The notes: a model not told the origin generated them from the sequence alone. A stretch of DNA of 64,000 nt from Theocolax elegans (GCA_026168455.1 CM047426.1:34779058-34843057); one strand, 5' to 3'. Shown: positions 11,161-24,851, numbered from the stretch's first letter. Made by a program: numbers and translations.

Positions 11161-12410
11161 TTTAACACCTAGCGAAGTAACGGCAACGAAAGTAAGTGGG
11201 ACCATCTTCGAGAGGACGGAATCACCTCTCAAAAAGACGCGCCCAAAGTTAGTGTGGAAGAACAGGCTAGCCAGGACGCGGTGAAGGAGTTGTACACCAC
11301 ATTGTACCACTCTTCCAGTGAGGCGGAACCCATACCAACGAGGTACTTACCATTTTGGAAGATCTGCCAACGAAGGTGAAAGCACCAAAAGCATCGGTGG
11401 CTTCAGTGAGGTGGCTAACCGCCCAGTCATTCTGCGGGATGAGTCCTAGCTGGTCCAACGATGTCAGTTACTTGGAGCCTTATTCCTGGGCGATGAATAC
11501 TGAGGGGTCCTCGATGGTCCTGGGTCCGTTACCTGGTAGTCCTGGGTTCCTGAAAAGTTAATAATAAATACAGTGAATTTATTAAAGGTTAGAATAAGAT
11601 AGAAGTGAAGGGATAAAGTTGTTAGTAATAGAATAGATTAGTATAGGATAAGGAAGTATAGGTTAGGAGAAGGTAAACACCGGCTGCAAATCCTGGCTCG
11701 ACTCATTCTCGTCACCGATGTTAAGATATTAAACAAGGAAGAGAATTAACATAGATTTCTAATGATTTATTAAAGAAATCGAAGTACTGGATTAGCGAAG
11801 AAGGAAATAAACAAGAAGGAGAACGACACAACCATACCACTATCGCTGTCTAACCCTGTTCCTGCGTGGATCCTGTACCATCTCCCGACGACTTGGCAAT
11901 GATGGACGAAGACAGCGACAGCGATGATAACCCTGGAACTCGCGCACTCACTACGCTCGGCGAAAACCTTCCATGTTCAAATTAAAGAATAGGAAATACA
12001 CCCGGTTTGCGTGCAGTACACCCTGCCGTCTACTAGTACACTTGGGTCGGCGCGGTAGAGGGAGGGGGGACGCCTGCTGCTCGCACTTATGCACGCCTCA
12101 GCGGAATACGGGTTATGTCGCTATCCCGGCACTGAGTAGATTAAATTTGGTAGAAAAAATAAGGAAAAAGACGACAATTAGAGCTACGATGAACTACGAG
12201 GATGATCGGGATCCTGCGAGTTCCGATCGCCATTCGTAGCCGGTCCGTCTAGTAAAATAGTACGCCGTTATAGTATCTTATTTCTTTCTTGCAAATTTTC
12301 GTGAAAATTAGTAGTTAGTGTAATAAGTGAAATTGATTCTAAGATTATTTGTAATCGTTTCCAAGGAGATGCCAGAGATTTCTTGTGCGTCGTGTAAAGC
12401 CCCCCCTGTG
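11161..12410. other. GC-richer, probably transposon-derived sequence
   Basis: Composition is unlike both neighbouring repeats and bulk AT-rich DNA. Short open frames occur on both strands (11267-11458 minus; 11355-11561 and 11973-12239 plus) but none shows a domain I recognise. Position inside a repeat cluster and the abrupt composition shift suggest a decayed mobile element, possibly a leader or terminal region. A host exon cannot be excluded, since AAAATG|GTAAGT, a perfect donor, is present on minus near 11350. Confidence 0.35.
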
Positions 12411-12418
12411 AGACCTTA

Positions 12419-12491
12419 CCGCTTATGATTCGTGTAATAACATGCACACATCAGGTAATAAGGAAGACGAAACGATGCATCCCCTCCTTCG
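12419..12491. repeat. Inverted repeat copy 2, internally deleted
   Basis: This is the reverse complement of parts of 9281-9470, with the middle (about 110 bases) missing. The join falls at a shared GC dinucleotide within GATGC/GCATC. About 60 bases match with only a few changes. A TA tract (12519-12542) follows. Confidence 0.65.
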
Positions 12492-12661
12492 AGTATATAG
12501 ACATCTCTTTTTCGGTGTATATATATATTATATATATATATTGTCGCGCGAATAGTAAGCAAGGTGAAGTCACGCGGACTTCTGAACTGTATTCGTAGCT
12601 GTGTGCGTGCGTGGTGCTATATAGACTTATTGAGTGAAGCATAAGGTGTTTATTGGTTTCT

Positions 12662-12810
12662 GGTTCGGCAAAGTGATTCGCTGCTAACCTTTGTGAGGTT
12701 TGGCGATACTGTTCACTGCCAACCGTTGTTGTGAGGTTCGGCAATAGAGTTCACTGCCAATCATAGTTATAAGGTTTGGCGAGAGCGAATGCATTGCTAA
12801 CCGTTATATC
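12662..12810. repeat. Four tandem hairpin units of 35-38 bases
   Basis: Units start at 12662, 12697, 12735 and 12773, each with GGTT(C/T)GGC. Each also contains a GCCAACC-like complement about 20 bases later (GCTAACC, GCCAACC, GCCAATC, GCTAACC), so each unit can fold on itself. Compensating variation between units is partial. The array adjoins the inverted repeat at 12.42 kb and may belong to the same mobile element. Function unknown. Confidence 0.7.
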
Positions 12811-12829
12811 ACAACAAAATATCACAACA

Positions 12830-13935
12830 TTAGACAATAAATGTGTTTACAATATATATTTATCGTTCTTTCCGAATCAAAACCTTTACTTTGAAATACA
12901 GCAGGCATATTTTACTCTTTGTTCACTATGGTCGGTGGAATTTTCTAGAGTACAGACTTTTCAAAAAATTTTATAGGCGTTTTGTCCTCGATCTCCAGTT
13001 TGGACTTTAGTAAGGAACTGGAAATCTTACCTGAGACGTCTATCGCATGATAAATTAACACATTAGTATTATAACGAACATCTGGACTGGCAGAATAATA
13101 CTAAAATTTAATTTAATCTTGATAACTTAATAAAGTGTTTGTAATAAAATATCGGAACCATCTATTACCAAAGTCGAGAAAATTCAAATAATCATCTTAC
13201 CCGCCCTTCCCCTATGCCTAAATATAACAGCTCTATAATATAACTATATTACGAATAATCAGTGTTTTAACCAAGGAACATAAGAAAAAATAAATAAATA
13301 ATTTTGAAATCTCTTAAATTTAATGAATAAACGGCTGTTACTATCAATCAAATGGAATTCTATTTTCCACAATTGAACGCGCTGTCGTGGATAGTCCATG
13401 AAAATCACAAATCTCTCGCGGCTAGTCGAATTTGCTCTAAATGATTTCATGCAGATATTATATGGGCAGTGTAAGAGAGATAGCAGAAATAAATGAAGCA
13501 GAGATGAATGGATTGATAAAAGAAATAGGGAAGTGAACCGTAACTTGTATAGTAGACTTTTTTGCGATCATAAATTTATTAAGGTATCAGAAGCATTAAA
13601 CTTGAAACGAAAAATCTCATTTATCTATAAGTTTGTGTTATCAATAGTATCTATTATATTAATTAATTAAATTGCCAAAAGAACTCGTCTTTGACAAAAA
13701 TAATAAATGGAATTCGTATGTTACAGAGAGAATCTTTACGATCTAAAGAAGTGACTTGTAAAGTCTGCGTCTGCATAAGTATTTTTAGTAAGGAAAAATG
13801 TTTGCAAAAACTGCTGAATGTTATTTTATAATAAATGATATAAAAGTAATGTCTAAGAATTTACGGTATTTGTTAAATCTATTATTGTGCAAACGTATGT
13901 TGTACAGACATTTTACAACGTAAAATATTGTTTTC
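12830..13935. other. No gene recognised
   Basis: AT-rich sequence with short chance frames only (for example 13259-13450, minus). No inverted repeat or splice pair I can support. Confidence 0.5.
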
Positions 13936-14004
13936 ATTAGTTTATCTTTTTCAATAATTACTTATGCACCAATTAGTTTATCTTTTTCAATAATTACTTA
14001 TGCA
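13936..14004. repeat. Two-unit tandem repeat, 36-base period
   Basis: The 33-base segment beginning ATTAGTTTATCTTTTTC occurs at 13936-13968 and again, without change, at 13972-14004. Perfect identity implies a recent slippage or duplication. Confidence 0.9.
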
Positions 14005-15440
14005 AGGGAATAAAGTAAGTGCTTATTCCTACAGTTAAAGGTATAAATTATTTGAAAGGTATAAACGTGTATTACACCTCAGGTGAATATAAAACTGTTC
14101 ATCCTGATCATTTTGTACAACTCTATTCCACGATAATTCATATATACTTCTCATAATTATTTCAAAAACACAAGATTTTTTTTTATTTTAAAATTTAATT
14201 TACATTTGTAAAATTAGGTTAAAATAAGTGTTTAAGTTATAAAGTAAGCCTATATTGTAAACAATAAAATGAGTGTGCGGGGAATAAAGTAAATACACAG
14301 GAAATAAAGTTATTCAGAGAAGAAAACCCGGTTTGACTACTTTCGTAAATGTCAATAAAGAGAGCTTTTTAGATGATCAGAGTGAGAAGTATATTATTAT
14401 ATAAATCGTATATCAGAAGAAAGAAAGGCAGCATCTTTTTTAAAATATGCACCATTCTACAAAAAAAATCAGGATTGCTTTATCAAAAACTGTAGTCCAA
14501 CTTTTAATTAAATATTGATTGCATTGACCTGTTTCTAATGAAACCTTCGTAGATAAGGTAACAAAAAGGTTGAAAAAATAACCTAAACTAACAGAAGGTA
14601 GATACCAGTAAGTTATAATATCAAATTTAAGCGTGTTAAAAAGAGAGATACAAAGATAGATAGGTAACGATATATTTGCCAGGATATAGCCGAGTTGCAT
14701 AAAAAATTGTAAAGCACTTCTCAAAGTAACACAATATAACGACGTAAGTGTAATACATAATTGTGTGGTTAAAATTCATTCAATGTGAACTAGTTCCGAT
14801 AGTTTTGTATATCATTTTTTTATTTTTGTTTTAAGGAGGGGATAGTGTTTGTATGAATAAATTAGACGAATTTCAAGCACGAGAAAAGAAATAAATCTCT
14901 TTATTAGCACATGAAGAAAAAGTCTGATGGCATAAAAATCCCCCACTGAATGGTTAAATAATTCAATTTATAAAGATATAAATTAGTTTGTATATTTATT
15001 TGTATATGAATTTGTGCAGTGACTTTTATTATTGTATTTTAGATTGCATATTTTAGATTTCATTCGACTCTAAATCATGTAATTGCATTATTTTAAGGAT
15101 AATTTTACCTCTATGAATATGGATTGATTGGATGTTAAAATAAATTAAATAGGTATTGAAATTCGTATAAAACTGTTCAAGTATAGTAAAAATTTATAAA
15201 TTACTCACGAACCGATTATATGCAACTGTCGGAAAAGCCAAGAGATCGCACTCTGCGGTGAGTTACGGGTTTCCCACCAAGAGACCCTGAAAATAACGTG
15301 ATTCTTATATTGTGATCATGTACCCGGAAAAAACGACTTACTCTAAGTATTACAATTTCTAAAAAAGACACAAGTGACTGCGGATAATTGGGTTAACCAA
15401 CCTGATAGGTTTCTAAAGTTAGTTACGTCCAAGCAATTAA
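14005..15440. other. No gene recognised
   Basis: AT-rich. A hydrophobic 94-codon minus frame (14440-14724) has no recognised motif and no splice support. Positions 15210-15310 are somewhat richer in G+C without further signal. Confidence 0.5.
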
Positions 15441-15454
15441 ATGACTAGATCAAC

Positions 15455-16240
15455 TACTCTATTTGGAACAACTCTAGTTGGAACAACTATCGATTTTTTC
15501 CTTACAGCAACCGATTAATTAGTAATAATTACTAACCATTTTATTTGCAACAATTAAAGGAAATAATTTTTTTCAGTGAATTTTAGGAAAATATTTATTT
15601 CTGAAATCTCTTAACTATGCAAGTTATATATGCAGCATAATATATGTAAGTTCATTAAACATTATGTGGCTAATAGATGATCGTCAACAACTTTAGTTTA
15701 ATATGAATGAAACGGATCATATAAAACAAATTTTTCCATTATCACTATACTTATGATATTTGTATATTACTTTCTATAACGCTTTAAGCGATTGATACGA
15801 TAAACTTAATGAATTTGTGTACAAGTTAATATAAGTTTAAACAATTGAAATAGTCATTCTAAAGATGATTACTGGTTATTCAAAATAACGGTCGATTGTT
15901 TATATGCAGTCATGCAATAATTTTTAATGCTTACAGAAATTAACAATGATTTAGCTGTTTGAACGATATGAAATAGTCATCCTAACAATTTATTGATTTA
16001 ATTCACGCAATAGTAAATTAGTCATTTTAAATATTCAAAAATCGTTGCACCCTTTCTAAGTAACTAGTTGCTTAGCTTAACTAATTGTTTTCCGTGTAAT
16101 TGGAACGACTATCTATTTTTTCCATATAATAACCAATTAATTAGTAACAATTACTAATTATATTAATTACAACAACAAAGAATACGAAATACATTATTTC
16201 AGTGGATGTTATGAAAATATTTATTCATAAACTCTATATT
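15455..16240 (+). repeat. Diverged direct repeat pair, about 150 bases each
   Basis: 15455-15610 and 16085-16240 share the order TTGGAAC.ACTATC, TTTTTTCC, AACC.ATTAATTAGTAA.AATTACTAA, CAGTG and AAAATATTTATT. Many substitutions and small indels separate them, so the duplication is old. The spacing is about 630 bases. Between them AATAGTCAT.CTAA also recurs (about 15847 and 15970). This may be a decayed element with repeated ends or an old tandem duplication. Confidence 0.55.
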
Positions 16241-19200
16241 CTATGAAATTTTGCTTTCTTGTATAGGAAGCTTTGTAAAAGTAAAATTTTTCGATCTGCT
16301 AAAAACATATTAGAAGTATGTTTTGATACGTTTGGAATCCAATTGACGTGTTTTTAGAAAATGTCTGTATAAATATGTGTGTTTGCACGTATATACTGCC
16401 ATATTTTTTAAACTACTATATCGATATCGGTCGCCTTGGGCAAGTAGTTTTCTTTTCAATTTCCGAATTCAGAGAAAAATTTATTTTGGGATCTATACAT
16501 TTGGTTTTGTTTTATAGCCAATTTTGAATGTTACAAATCTTTTTTTTAATCAGACCGACTGTACTTGGTAAAGAATAAAAAAGTCTTTTCTTTCGATTAC
16601 AGTTTTTCAAATTATCTCTATAAGTTTTCAAGTTATTAAAAAAACTATTTTCTTCAATTTGTTATAACTCAGATACTACTAACTACTTACATTCAGTAAA
16701 TATTGGTCGAATGTATTAAAAAAATCATAGTGATAGAGCGTAATAATGGTTACATACTATAAACAGTTCAGATAATTCTAGTAATTAGTTTTTGTTAAAA
16801 AACATTTCCCTATATTTTTTCAGCTCAAAAGATTTGTAATTATTGAAGTAATTTATACTAGTAGAATTCATATTTCATGTATTAAATAAATTGTTTTAAT
16901 AAACAATGGCGAAAATAGATTAACATGTGCCTAATTTTGTCCTCCCTATGAAGTACCTTTTGTAACATTTTTAATCGTTTATTGGAATAAAATTCAATGT
17001 TTGTCCTGTTTCGAGCTGGCTCATGGAACTAGTTCTCATTAAACCCCAGTAGATCCATTAGAAACAATTACGGTAAAAATATAATAAAATCGCATTTATC
17101 TCCGTAAATAATGATTAAAAATCAAAGTGAATCTATAGAAAGTATTAAGTTTTTCAGCTTGAGATGTTGGAAAAGTAATGTGAGCGTTTTGAGGTTTGTT
17201 CCTTCCAACAAAAGCCATTTTCCAGTTATTTGCACTGTTCAGTTTTGAGATTGATATTTCTACTAGGCATCGCATTTAATTATTATGTTTAAATAATATT
17301 GTAAGCATTATATATTTTTTAATTAAATTTTTATTTAATTTCATATTCTGAATCTAGTCGTACACAAGCACTTAAGAGACATTGTAGCTTTAAATTTAGA
17401 TAATCCGGCATTAATTAATAAGAAAATTTTAATTACGCCAATTACGCGTTTTATATATAACAAAATCAACAAGTTTATTAATTTTTAAAGAAGAATCTTA
17501 GTCGTGTTCATTTGCCTACTTAATAACACTCGTTTCATCAAGCGTCTGATTAAGTAATAATATTATTACAAACATTTGGTTTGGGAAGAATTCATAACTG
17601 TAAATTATCGGACAATAGCATTATCTGTAAAAATGTTAAAATATTCAAAATAAAGTTGATGAAAGTTAGCAAAATGATTGGTCCACGGATGTAGCCTTCT
17701 GGAATATTATATAATGTTGTATGTGCGTGAAGTGTGAGAGGAAGTGAAGGAGACAGAGAAAGAGAAAGAGAGGACGGGGGAGATTGAGAATAAGCAATGA
17801 AAAAAGGATAGAGTTCGGCAAATATGGCTACGAAATTCATAGCGAGGATTGCGGTCCTCGCAGACGTCACTGATAAAGTATATCCTATACATGGCTAGGA
17901 ACGTATAATCCCACTATACGTTGCTGCATAAACTCGTTCACTTCCAGGCTTCGATCGTAATCATCCAACAAATGATTGAACGTGGGGATTGGTAGAACTG
18001 CAATCGTGAAGAGAGAAATACCGTTATACAGTGCCATGATAAAAGAGACAGAATTCAAAAAGGATATAGAATAAATGAGAAACAATTCAGAAAAGAAATA
18101 CGTTATTGGACGTTGCGCATGAGGACGTTACTCTACTAAATATTCGGTTTGCGATCCAAAAGTAAGTAAGTGCCTTTTTCAAGGAATAAAAAATATACGT
18201 TGTAAAATGGAATTTACAGGCTCGGTTTGGTGTTATGTAGCTGGATTAACAATGTAAAAGGTGTTGCATAGAGTGGTGAAAAATGCTGATACAGAGTGTG
18301 GTACGAACTTGCTAGAATGAAAAATAAAATAGAAGCTCCGAAATGCGAAAAAAAATGTCGATCAAGGGGTTACCGTCGCGGAAAAATGTAGCTTTTTAAA
18401 ATACATACTGTAACAGATCATAAGTCGGAAAATATTGATAAACCCGTAAATATTTGAATTTTATATACCTGTGCATTTGTTGAAGATCCGATTTAATATA
18501 TAGATGGAAAAAATTGACCAAAAGTTATTTAAATTAAATAATTGAGAAATGTATCGTGTATGTGTGATCAATAAAATTCGTTAAACAATTTACTCGTGTT
18601 TAATTTGGTAGAAGAAAGTATTTAACGTTCATTAAATCAGTTTAACTGGAATCAGCACTGTAAAATGTTAAATTTTAGAGCCTTAATATTAATCTTAATC
18701 AGTTTACAAATGGTTTAATAAAATAATAACTCAATTTTAATCTCGAAACAATAACAATTGCGCAATTCTATATTTGAAAGTGACAAATAAGAAAACGAAT
18801 GCAGTAAGTTATTACAAAATTAATGGAAAGTTGGAAAGTAAAGAAAGTATGTGAGAGGAAGAGGAAGTAATGTCGTCGACAAAGGAGACTGTATCCAATA
18901 GATTTGCAAGTTCGCGCAGTTCGCTTCGGTAAATGCATTCATCCATATAATCTGCGTGTACCTTTCTCTATACCTACTGACTGAATTTCTCTTTCTCTTT
19001 CTCACTTTATACGTTTCAATATTAAATTTTTATCGATCGATATTAATATTCACTTTTATATTTGAGAATTAAATTTGTACCATAAGGATTTTTGAATAAA
19101 TATTTAGGAAATTTATTAACATCTAAAGGCGATAGTAAATATTTTACTTCAGAAGTTTAAGTTACTATAGTGCATTTGTATTTTCGAATTTATTGAACGA

Positions 19201-19380
19201 AACTTGGTAAGTTCTACGCTAATCCTATTTGAATGGACAGATCCGAACTTAAATTCTAAGTTTATCAAGATTAAAATTTAGCTATCATAATATCAGTTGG
19301 TATATCAAGTCATTATTCAAAAAGACGTGAATAGACTATTGACAATTTAATGTGAATATGGGTTTTTTCATTAATTTAAA
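16241..19380. other. Long AT-rich stretch; GC-richer patch at 17.7-18.1 kb
   Basis: No gene can be supported. A GA-rich tract lies at about 17735-17776. The patch 17.7-18.1 kb holds two adjacent minus-strand frames (18085-17885 and 17870-17592) with hydrophobic segments. They are in different frames, start without a good ATG and lack a clear splice junction. They could be a decayed membrane-protein gene but the evidence is weak. Confidence 0.4.
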
Positions 19381-19517
19381 TACACAGAGAAAATTGTTTA
19401 ATTGCTAAAGGTATTACTATACTCTTTACCAAAACTGTCAAAATATGACAAATTGTAATACTCCGTAAAATAATTTAATAGAAGTTGTAATTTTAAACAA
19501 ATATTTTTGTCCGTGTA
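19381..19517. mobile_element. MITE-like element with TACAC ends, 137 bases
   Basis: The left end TACACAGAGAAAATTGTTT resembles the complement of the right end AAACAAATATTTTTGTCCGTGTA, giving imperfect inverted repeats of about 20 bases ending in TACAC...GTGTA. The terminal TA could be a target duplication, as in mariner-type MITEs. No coding capacity. Confidence 0.5.
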
Positions 19518-22500
19518 ATTATTAAGTGATATTTTCATACTTTACAAAAGTTAATGTGTGTATGTTTTAATCTTTCATAAAGTCATCGATTTTCGACCTA
19601 AGCAAAGTTTACCTCCAATTGTACTATATGCGTATCGATAATATTTAAACGCCAACACGCGCGCAAATATATATATATGTATATATAGATTTGTACATAA
19701 TATGTCATATGTACAATTATACATATTTTCATTTATGATGAGGACAATTTCAGTTTTATTATTTACAATCGCCATGACGAAAAGGTATAAACATAATCAA
19801 GTAGAAATCATTATGACGATCATTATTTACGTTAAAGAATTAATTCGATAATAGCACAAAATTGATTTTTAGAAGTACTTTTTTACTGAATTCACTGATT
19901 GCATTATACATTATATTATTATAAGAACGGTATCTGCCGATTGATACAAGTTTTCTTCTCAAGGCATCGTATACTGTTTTCGTCGCTGATTAGCACCGAT
20001 TTGGGAACATAAAAAGACCAATGTTAATATAATAAAAAAAAAGAAATTATTATAAGTATAGCTAAACTAAGATGACACGCTATTAAAATGATTAATGCCA
20101 TATAGATGATTATATACTGTACAATTTTAAAATAAGTTAAGAATAATTATATTTCTTAGCGTTTCTTGAAAAAAATGTATATCTAAATTATAAAATATTT
20201 AATTTACCCTACAGGAATTCACATTGAAATCTACACACAGTATTTATTGTTTGTAAATTTGATTGAGATCAGCACCGTTATACGATATAAAAGAATCTAA
20301 TTTTTAATTTAGAACATGTTAACGAAATACTTCACTGCGCTATTTATTTTATGTCTTGTAGACTTAATAAATTTAAGTATTTTCTTTATTTGTATAAAAA
20401 AATGATACCTATAAAAATTAAATATTGATTTTTGTTTTAGGTAAGCGCAAAAATAAGATTTGATAGTTGAAGTCCATATTTTGAAGATGGTAAGTCGTTA
20501 TTTATTTTACATTTTTACTTTTTATTCCGGAATGAAAAAACTTCCTATAATTACAAATAAATAGTCTTACGAAATCTATTGGTTAATAATTATATTGTTT
20601 GTTTTTACTCAGTACTAGTTATTTTTGATATTATATCGAAGTAATTGTAAATTAAGAGTATAACACACACTTGTATGTAGGCAAAGGTTTAGCATGGCAT
20701 GTGACATATTGCATCAAATAAAGCAATTACAATGTGTTGCTGCGGGAAACAAATGACCCAATGTTAAGTAGTTCAACACCACGAATCTCGTATTCTCATT
20801 ATCTACGGTTCCTTCTGGTCATTCGAAATTTAAGCGCTTCTCTTAACAGATATCCCAACAAAGTTTACTTATATATTAGAAAATTGATAAATTGCATGAA
20901 TTTACATTCTATTTTAAATTTTTACTAATCAGAACCTACGTATCAACCTAAATACACCAAGTAAAATAACTAGTTTTTATACAGTGTAAAACTGAGAAAA
21001 ATTAAATCAACGGTATCGAATTGGACGCAAAGAGAGAGAGAGAGAGAGAGAGTGTAATCCATTGTTTCTTTAAATATATTGTGCATATAGTTAGGTGCTG
21101 GTAACTACTTTTCGAATTTGTTAATTGTTTAGAAATAAATACGTAACTTCTGATTTTATTTATTAGTAGTATGTCGAAAAATTTACCTGCAATAATGTCT
21201 GTTATGAGGTAAATCAACTTTAAAAATTTTCCAACATAAAAAACCAGATCTATGCGAGCGTTGAACATTTCATTTCTAAATTTCAAACTAGATCAAGTCT
21301 TCGGTATACTTTCCAATTTATTTTAACATCACATATGATATTCTGTAATAATAACTGATCTAAACTGTGTAATTCAGTACCATGGGAAATCAAAAATCAT
21401 TTATTTTTGTAATTATCGAATTGAATAATATTATTCAGTTTAAGTTAATCAACTATATACAGCAATATTGACTCTTAATATTTAGTGTTATTAATAGAAG
21501 CAAATAAGACATTAAATATAATTTTGACAAAAATGATTAATAATTATTTTAAAAAGTTATTGTTACCAACAAAATAATATTTATTTTCTAAATTAACGGA
21601 AATTATTTATAATGATATTAAACGCAGTTATCATGAACAAAAGAAATATTTTCATGGAAAGCATTACTTCCTACGAGTTTTAATATTGGATTTCTTACGT
21701 TGTGAAGCTCCAGACGTTTTAAGCGTAGTTGACGGAACCCTTATAACATGTAATCCTTGAAGAGAGGTATAATCAGTAGAAAATATAAAAAGTAATACTA
21801 CGACTGTTTACTCGACCTAATAACATCTTAAATGATAATCAAAGACATTCCCAACTGCATATCAAATTTTTGCCTGTACGAAAGTTGTTTTATCAAATAA
21901 TGGACATGAAAACCTGACGATTAAAAAATTAATTTATTATTTTACGTTTTAGGGGAAACTTGAGAAAAACGAGTGAAATTTTCACCATCTGATTCGATAA
22001 AATTCTATGGAAACTTAAAATAAATCAAGTTCATGAAATTTTTACATACATTTCAAAGCACCATTTTTTACACTTCGGATAAAGTACACTAATTAAAGTA
22101 GCTTCATACGATTGTGACACATATTTGTTATGAAAAACAATTTATGCATTTGTACTACCAATTTGAGTTTTCAGTGATTGTGAAATATATACAATTAGTA
22201 GTCCGAGTGAAATAAGATCAATATAACAATACATTGTAGTTTACGCTTCTTTAGGAAACATACCTCCAAACCTCTTTGTCTAAAAAATGAAATTATTAGT
22301 AGCATTTTTCCTATCCGAATTTTGTTCCAATTGAAAGATTTTATCGAGTTTTAGATATTTAAATATTTTTTAGGGCAATGAATGACGTAGGTTTAACCGC
22401 TGAAATTGTTACTTATAAATTGATCTAACCTAAACTGATAATATTTGAAGCATCTGTGTAAATAGAATGGCATCTATTTAAAACAATTTTTAATCAATAG

Positions 22501-24280
22501 TATTTTGTCTTATATTACTACTGTTGTAAAATTTTTGTGATAAATTATTACCAAGGGGTTGTTTTCAGTGAAAGTTCGCAGGCGATTAATCATATTTTGA
22601 ACAAAGTTAGAGTATCTTTATCATATGGTATCCACTCCATGCACAAGTTCTTTAGAAAGTTCTGGTTTATTTAAAAATAAATAGCAATACTAATTTTTGG
22701 GTATTGCATTCTCTTAATCGATGCGTGTCTCATATTATGAATTTAAATTAAGTCATAAATTGATATAGTTAAATCATAAAATAATTATTATTGTGTAGAT
22801 TGCTGCAGAAATATATATGAAACGTATCTTATTCTAACTTAAAAATTAGTTTGTATATAAATAAATTAAGTATATATATATATTTTTAAATATTTTTGCT
22901 TTACTAAAAAGTAATAATATAATTTGGTTTAATTTTTTGTACAGAAACTTGTTTGAAACTCAATAAAAATATGCGCGATTATTGTATAGGTTGCAATTTC
23001 TGTATGATTCATTAGAAACCAGATGTCAAACAAAAGGTGTAGTTATACTTCGAAAAACGCACAATAGTAAACATAGACGTAAAAAACATCACTATTTTAA
23101 CATTTTTTCTAGTATTTCTTGAAAATTAAATAAAATATTTTAAATATACACAGTTTAGTTTGAAAATTTTTTCAGTAAAGTTAAAAGTAAATTTCTTACT
23201 CCCGAGAGATCAAAATGTTTTTCGTTACCGTTCGTGGCATATGAAAACAAAGGGTATAGCAGTTGGATTATTCTTGTTACGCGCAAATCTTGTACCCTCT
23301 AAGCGTTTGAAGATATTTGAAGCTTCAGCAATGGAAACTGGAAATGGTAATTGCTTGAGGTCGTTCTGTGTAGAATGTTAGAAGGAGCGAATACGCGTCA
23401 GAAGCTTGAGCTTTCGACTATCTGATACAGACTCATAACTGGATTGTTCGATCTCGCCGCATCATCGATTCCCTTTTCAACTATATGTGACTCTTGCATT
23501 TGATGTCGTGTGTATGAAAATGAATCGATAAAATTGTTTTTATTTTATTTATTTTCATGCGAATTCAGCTTGATTTTTTATTGTCTGCAATGTATTTTTC
23601 ATTTAATTTTATTGGTAAACATGGAAATTGCAAAGCAAAAATCTAATTTAAATAATAAATTGGACCTTTATTATACGATGTTATTAAAATACTATAATCT
23701 ATGACAGTATGCAACTCCTACTTAAAATATAATAATATTAAAATATTAAGATATTTAGCTTTATTGATTAATTTTCAATGACATCTATCCAGAGTTACGT
23801 TTTTCTTCAACTCTTTAATACTTTTATATCAGGTTACTAATTATATAAATATAAAAGAATGTTGCCCAGTTATTACTCAATATTCAGAATATATTGACTT
23901 ATATTCGAAATTTACTTATGAATAATTCTCTACGTTGTTGTACTATATATACATTTTTGTACAAAATTCTATTTTTTATCTAAAAACAGAATTTAAATGT
24001 ACATAATTTAATATTTAATGGTAACAATTTGGTTGTATAATATATGGATACCCTAATACATTTTTAAATAATAATGGATTTTTTAGATTTATATTGTTTT
24101 CTCATTTAGATTCATATAATGCTAATTATAGATATTACGCATACGATGTGGAGATCTCATTGTGAAGCTATCTTAACTTTCAATAAATAACTCTAGTATT
24201 ATACCTTAATAAAATACCATGACTTCTACAACTTTAACCAGCAAGATACATAATTTTCAAATCTATTCAATAATTAATGG
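19518..24280. other. Long AT-rich stretch; (GA)n at 21031-21052
   Basis: Only short chance frames occur. A pure GA tract lies at 21031-21052. A possible small exon is listed separately at 20441-20489. Positions 23200-23480 are somewhat GC-richer, with a frame at 23160-23381 that lacks recognised content. Nothing else could be supported. Confidence 0.45.
20441..20489 (+). other. Weak candidate 5' UTR exon ending in ATG
   Basis: A good acceptor (TTTTTGTTTTAG, ending 20440) and a strong donor (ATG|GTAAGT at 20489/20490) delimit 49 bases. The exon would end with its only ATG in phase 0, unlike the other candidate first exons here. GTAAGC directly follows the acceptor and makes the reading ambiguous. 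Chance occurrence is quite possible. Confidence 0.2.
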
Positions 24281-24289
24281 AGAAAAAAT

Positions 24290-24760
24290 TCATACGGCTC
24301 AGAAATAAAAAGCGTCCGGTAAATCTTTCCCCGGAAGCGTGACATCCAGATACGCCCCTTTATTATTCGTATATCGCGTGTCAGTGTATATAAATTTTCG
24401 AAATCTCTTTTTACCAGCTATATATATAGATCTTAATTCGTAGTGCGAGAGAGGCCCTAGGCCAAATGACCTCGAAACTGGCTAAGCAACACTATACTTC
24501 ATTCTTCCTTATCGAAGAAAATTTGGATAGCGTCGTTTAGGGGCTGAGTAAGAAACTCTTCGAAACCACATATACGTACAAACACACACCACACACGGGA
24601 TTGCGTTATATTTTACGGGTGCGGGTGAACCGGCAGTTTAGACCAGAGCGTAATGGCGCGGCGAGTTGCTACTCGACAAGATTTTTATTTCCTGCTTCCC
24701 GGTGACTGACCGAGCAACAATTTGGAAAACGACTAGCACTGCCACAACCAATGTTGCTTT
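24290..24760 (+). promoter_or_regulatory. CpG-richer block upstream of the duplicated exon
   Basis: The block is markedly richer in G+C and CpG than its flanks (CGTCCGG, GGCGCGGCGAG and similar), with no long frame. It lies about 0.5-1 kb upstream of the tandemly duplicated exon candidate at 25.3-26.8 kb, so a promoter or enhancer role is plausible. No specific factor site can be named. Confidence 0.3.
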
Positions 24761-24851
24761 CTGCGGGTTTCTCGCAATTTTAATGTACTATATTTTTTTC
24801 ACCGCTTTTTTTAATACCATTGCCTAGCCTTCTTTTCACTGCTATCATATA

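Noticed and set aside
14440..14724. Hydrophobic 94-codon minus frame
   Set aside because: Hydrophobic frames arise readily in AT-rich DNA. No motif, no splice sites, no composition shift.
17592..18085. Two adjacent minus frames resembling a membrane-protein (chemoreceptor-like) fragment
   Set aside because: The frames differ, neither has a convincing ATG or splice junction, no family motif is recognisable and one crosses a GA tract.
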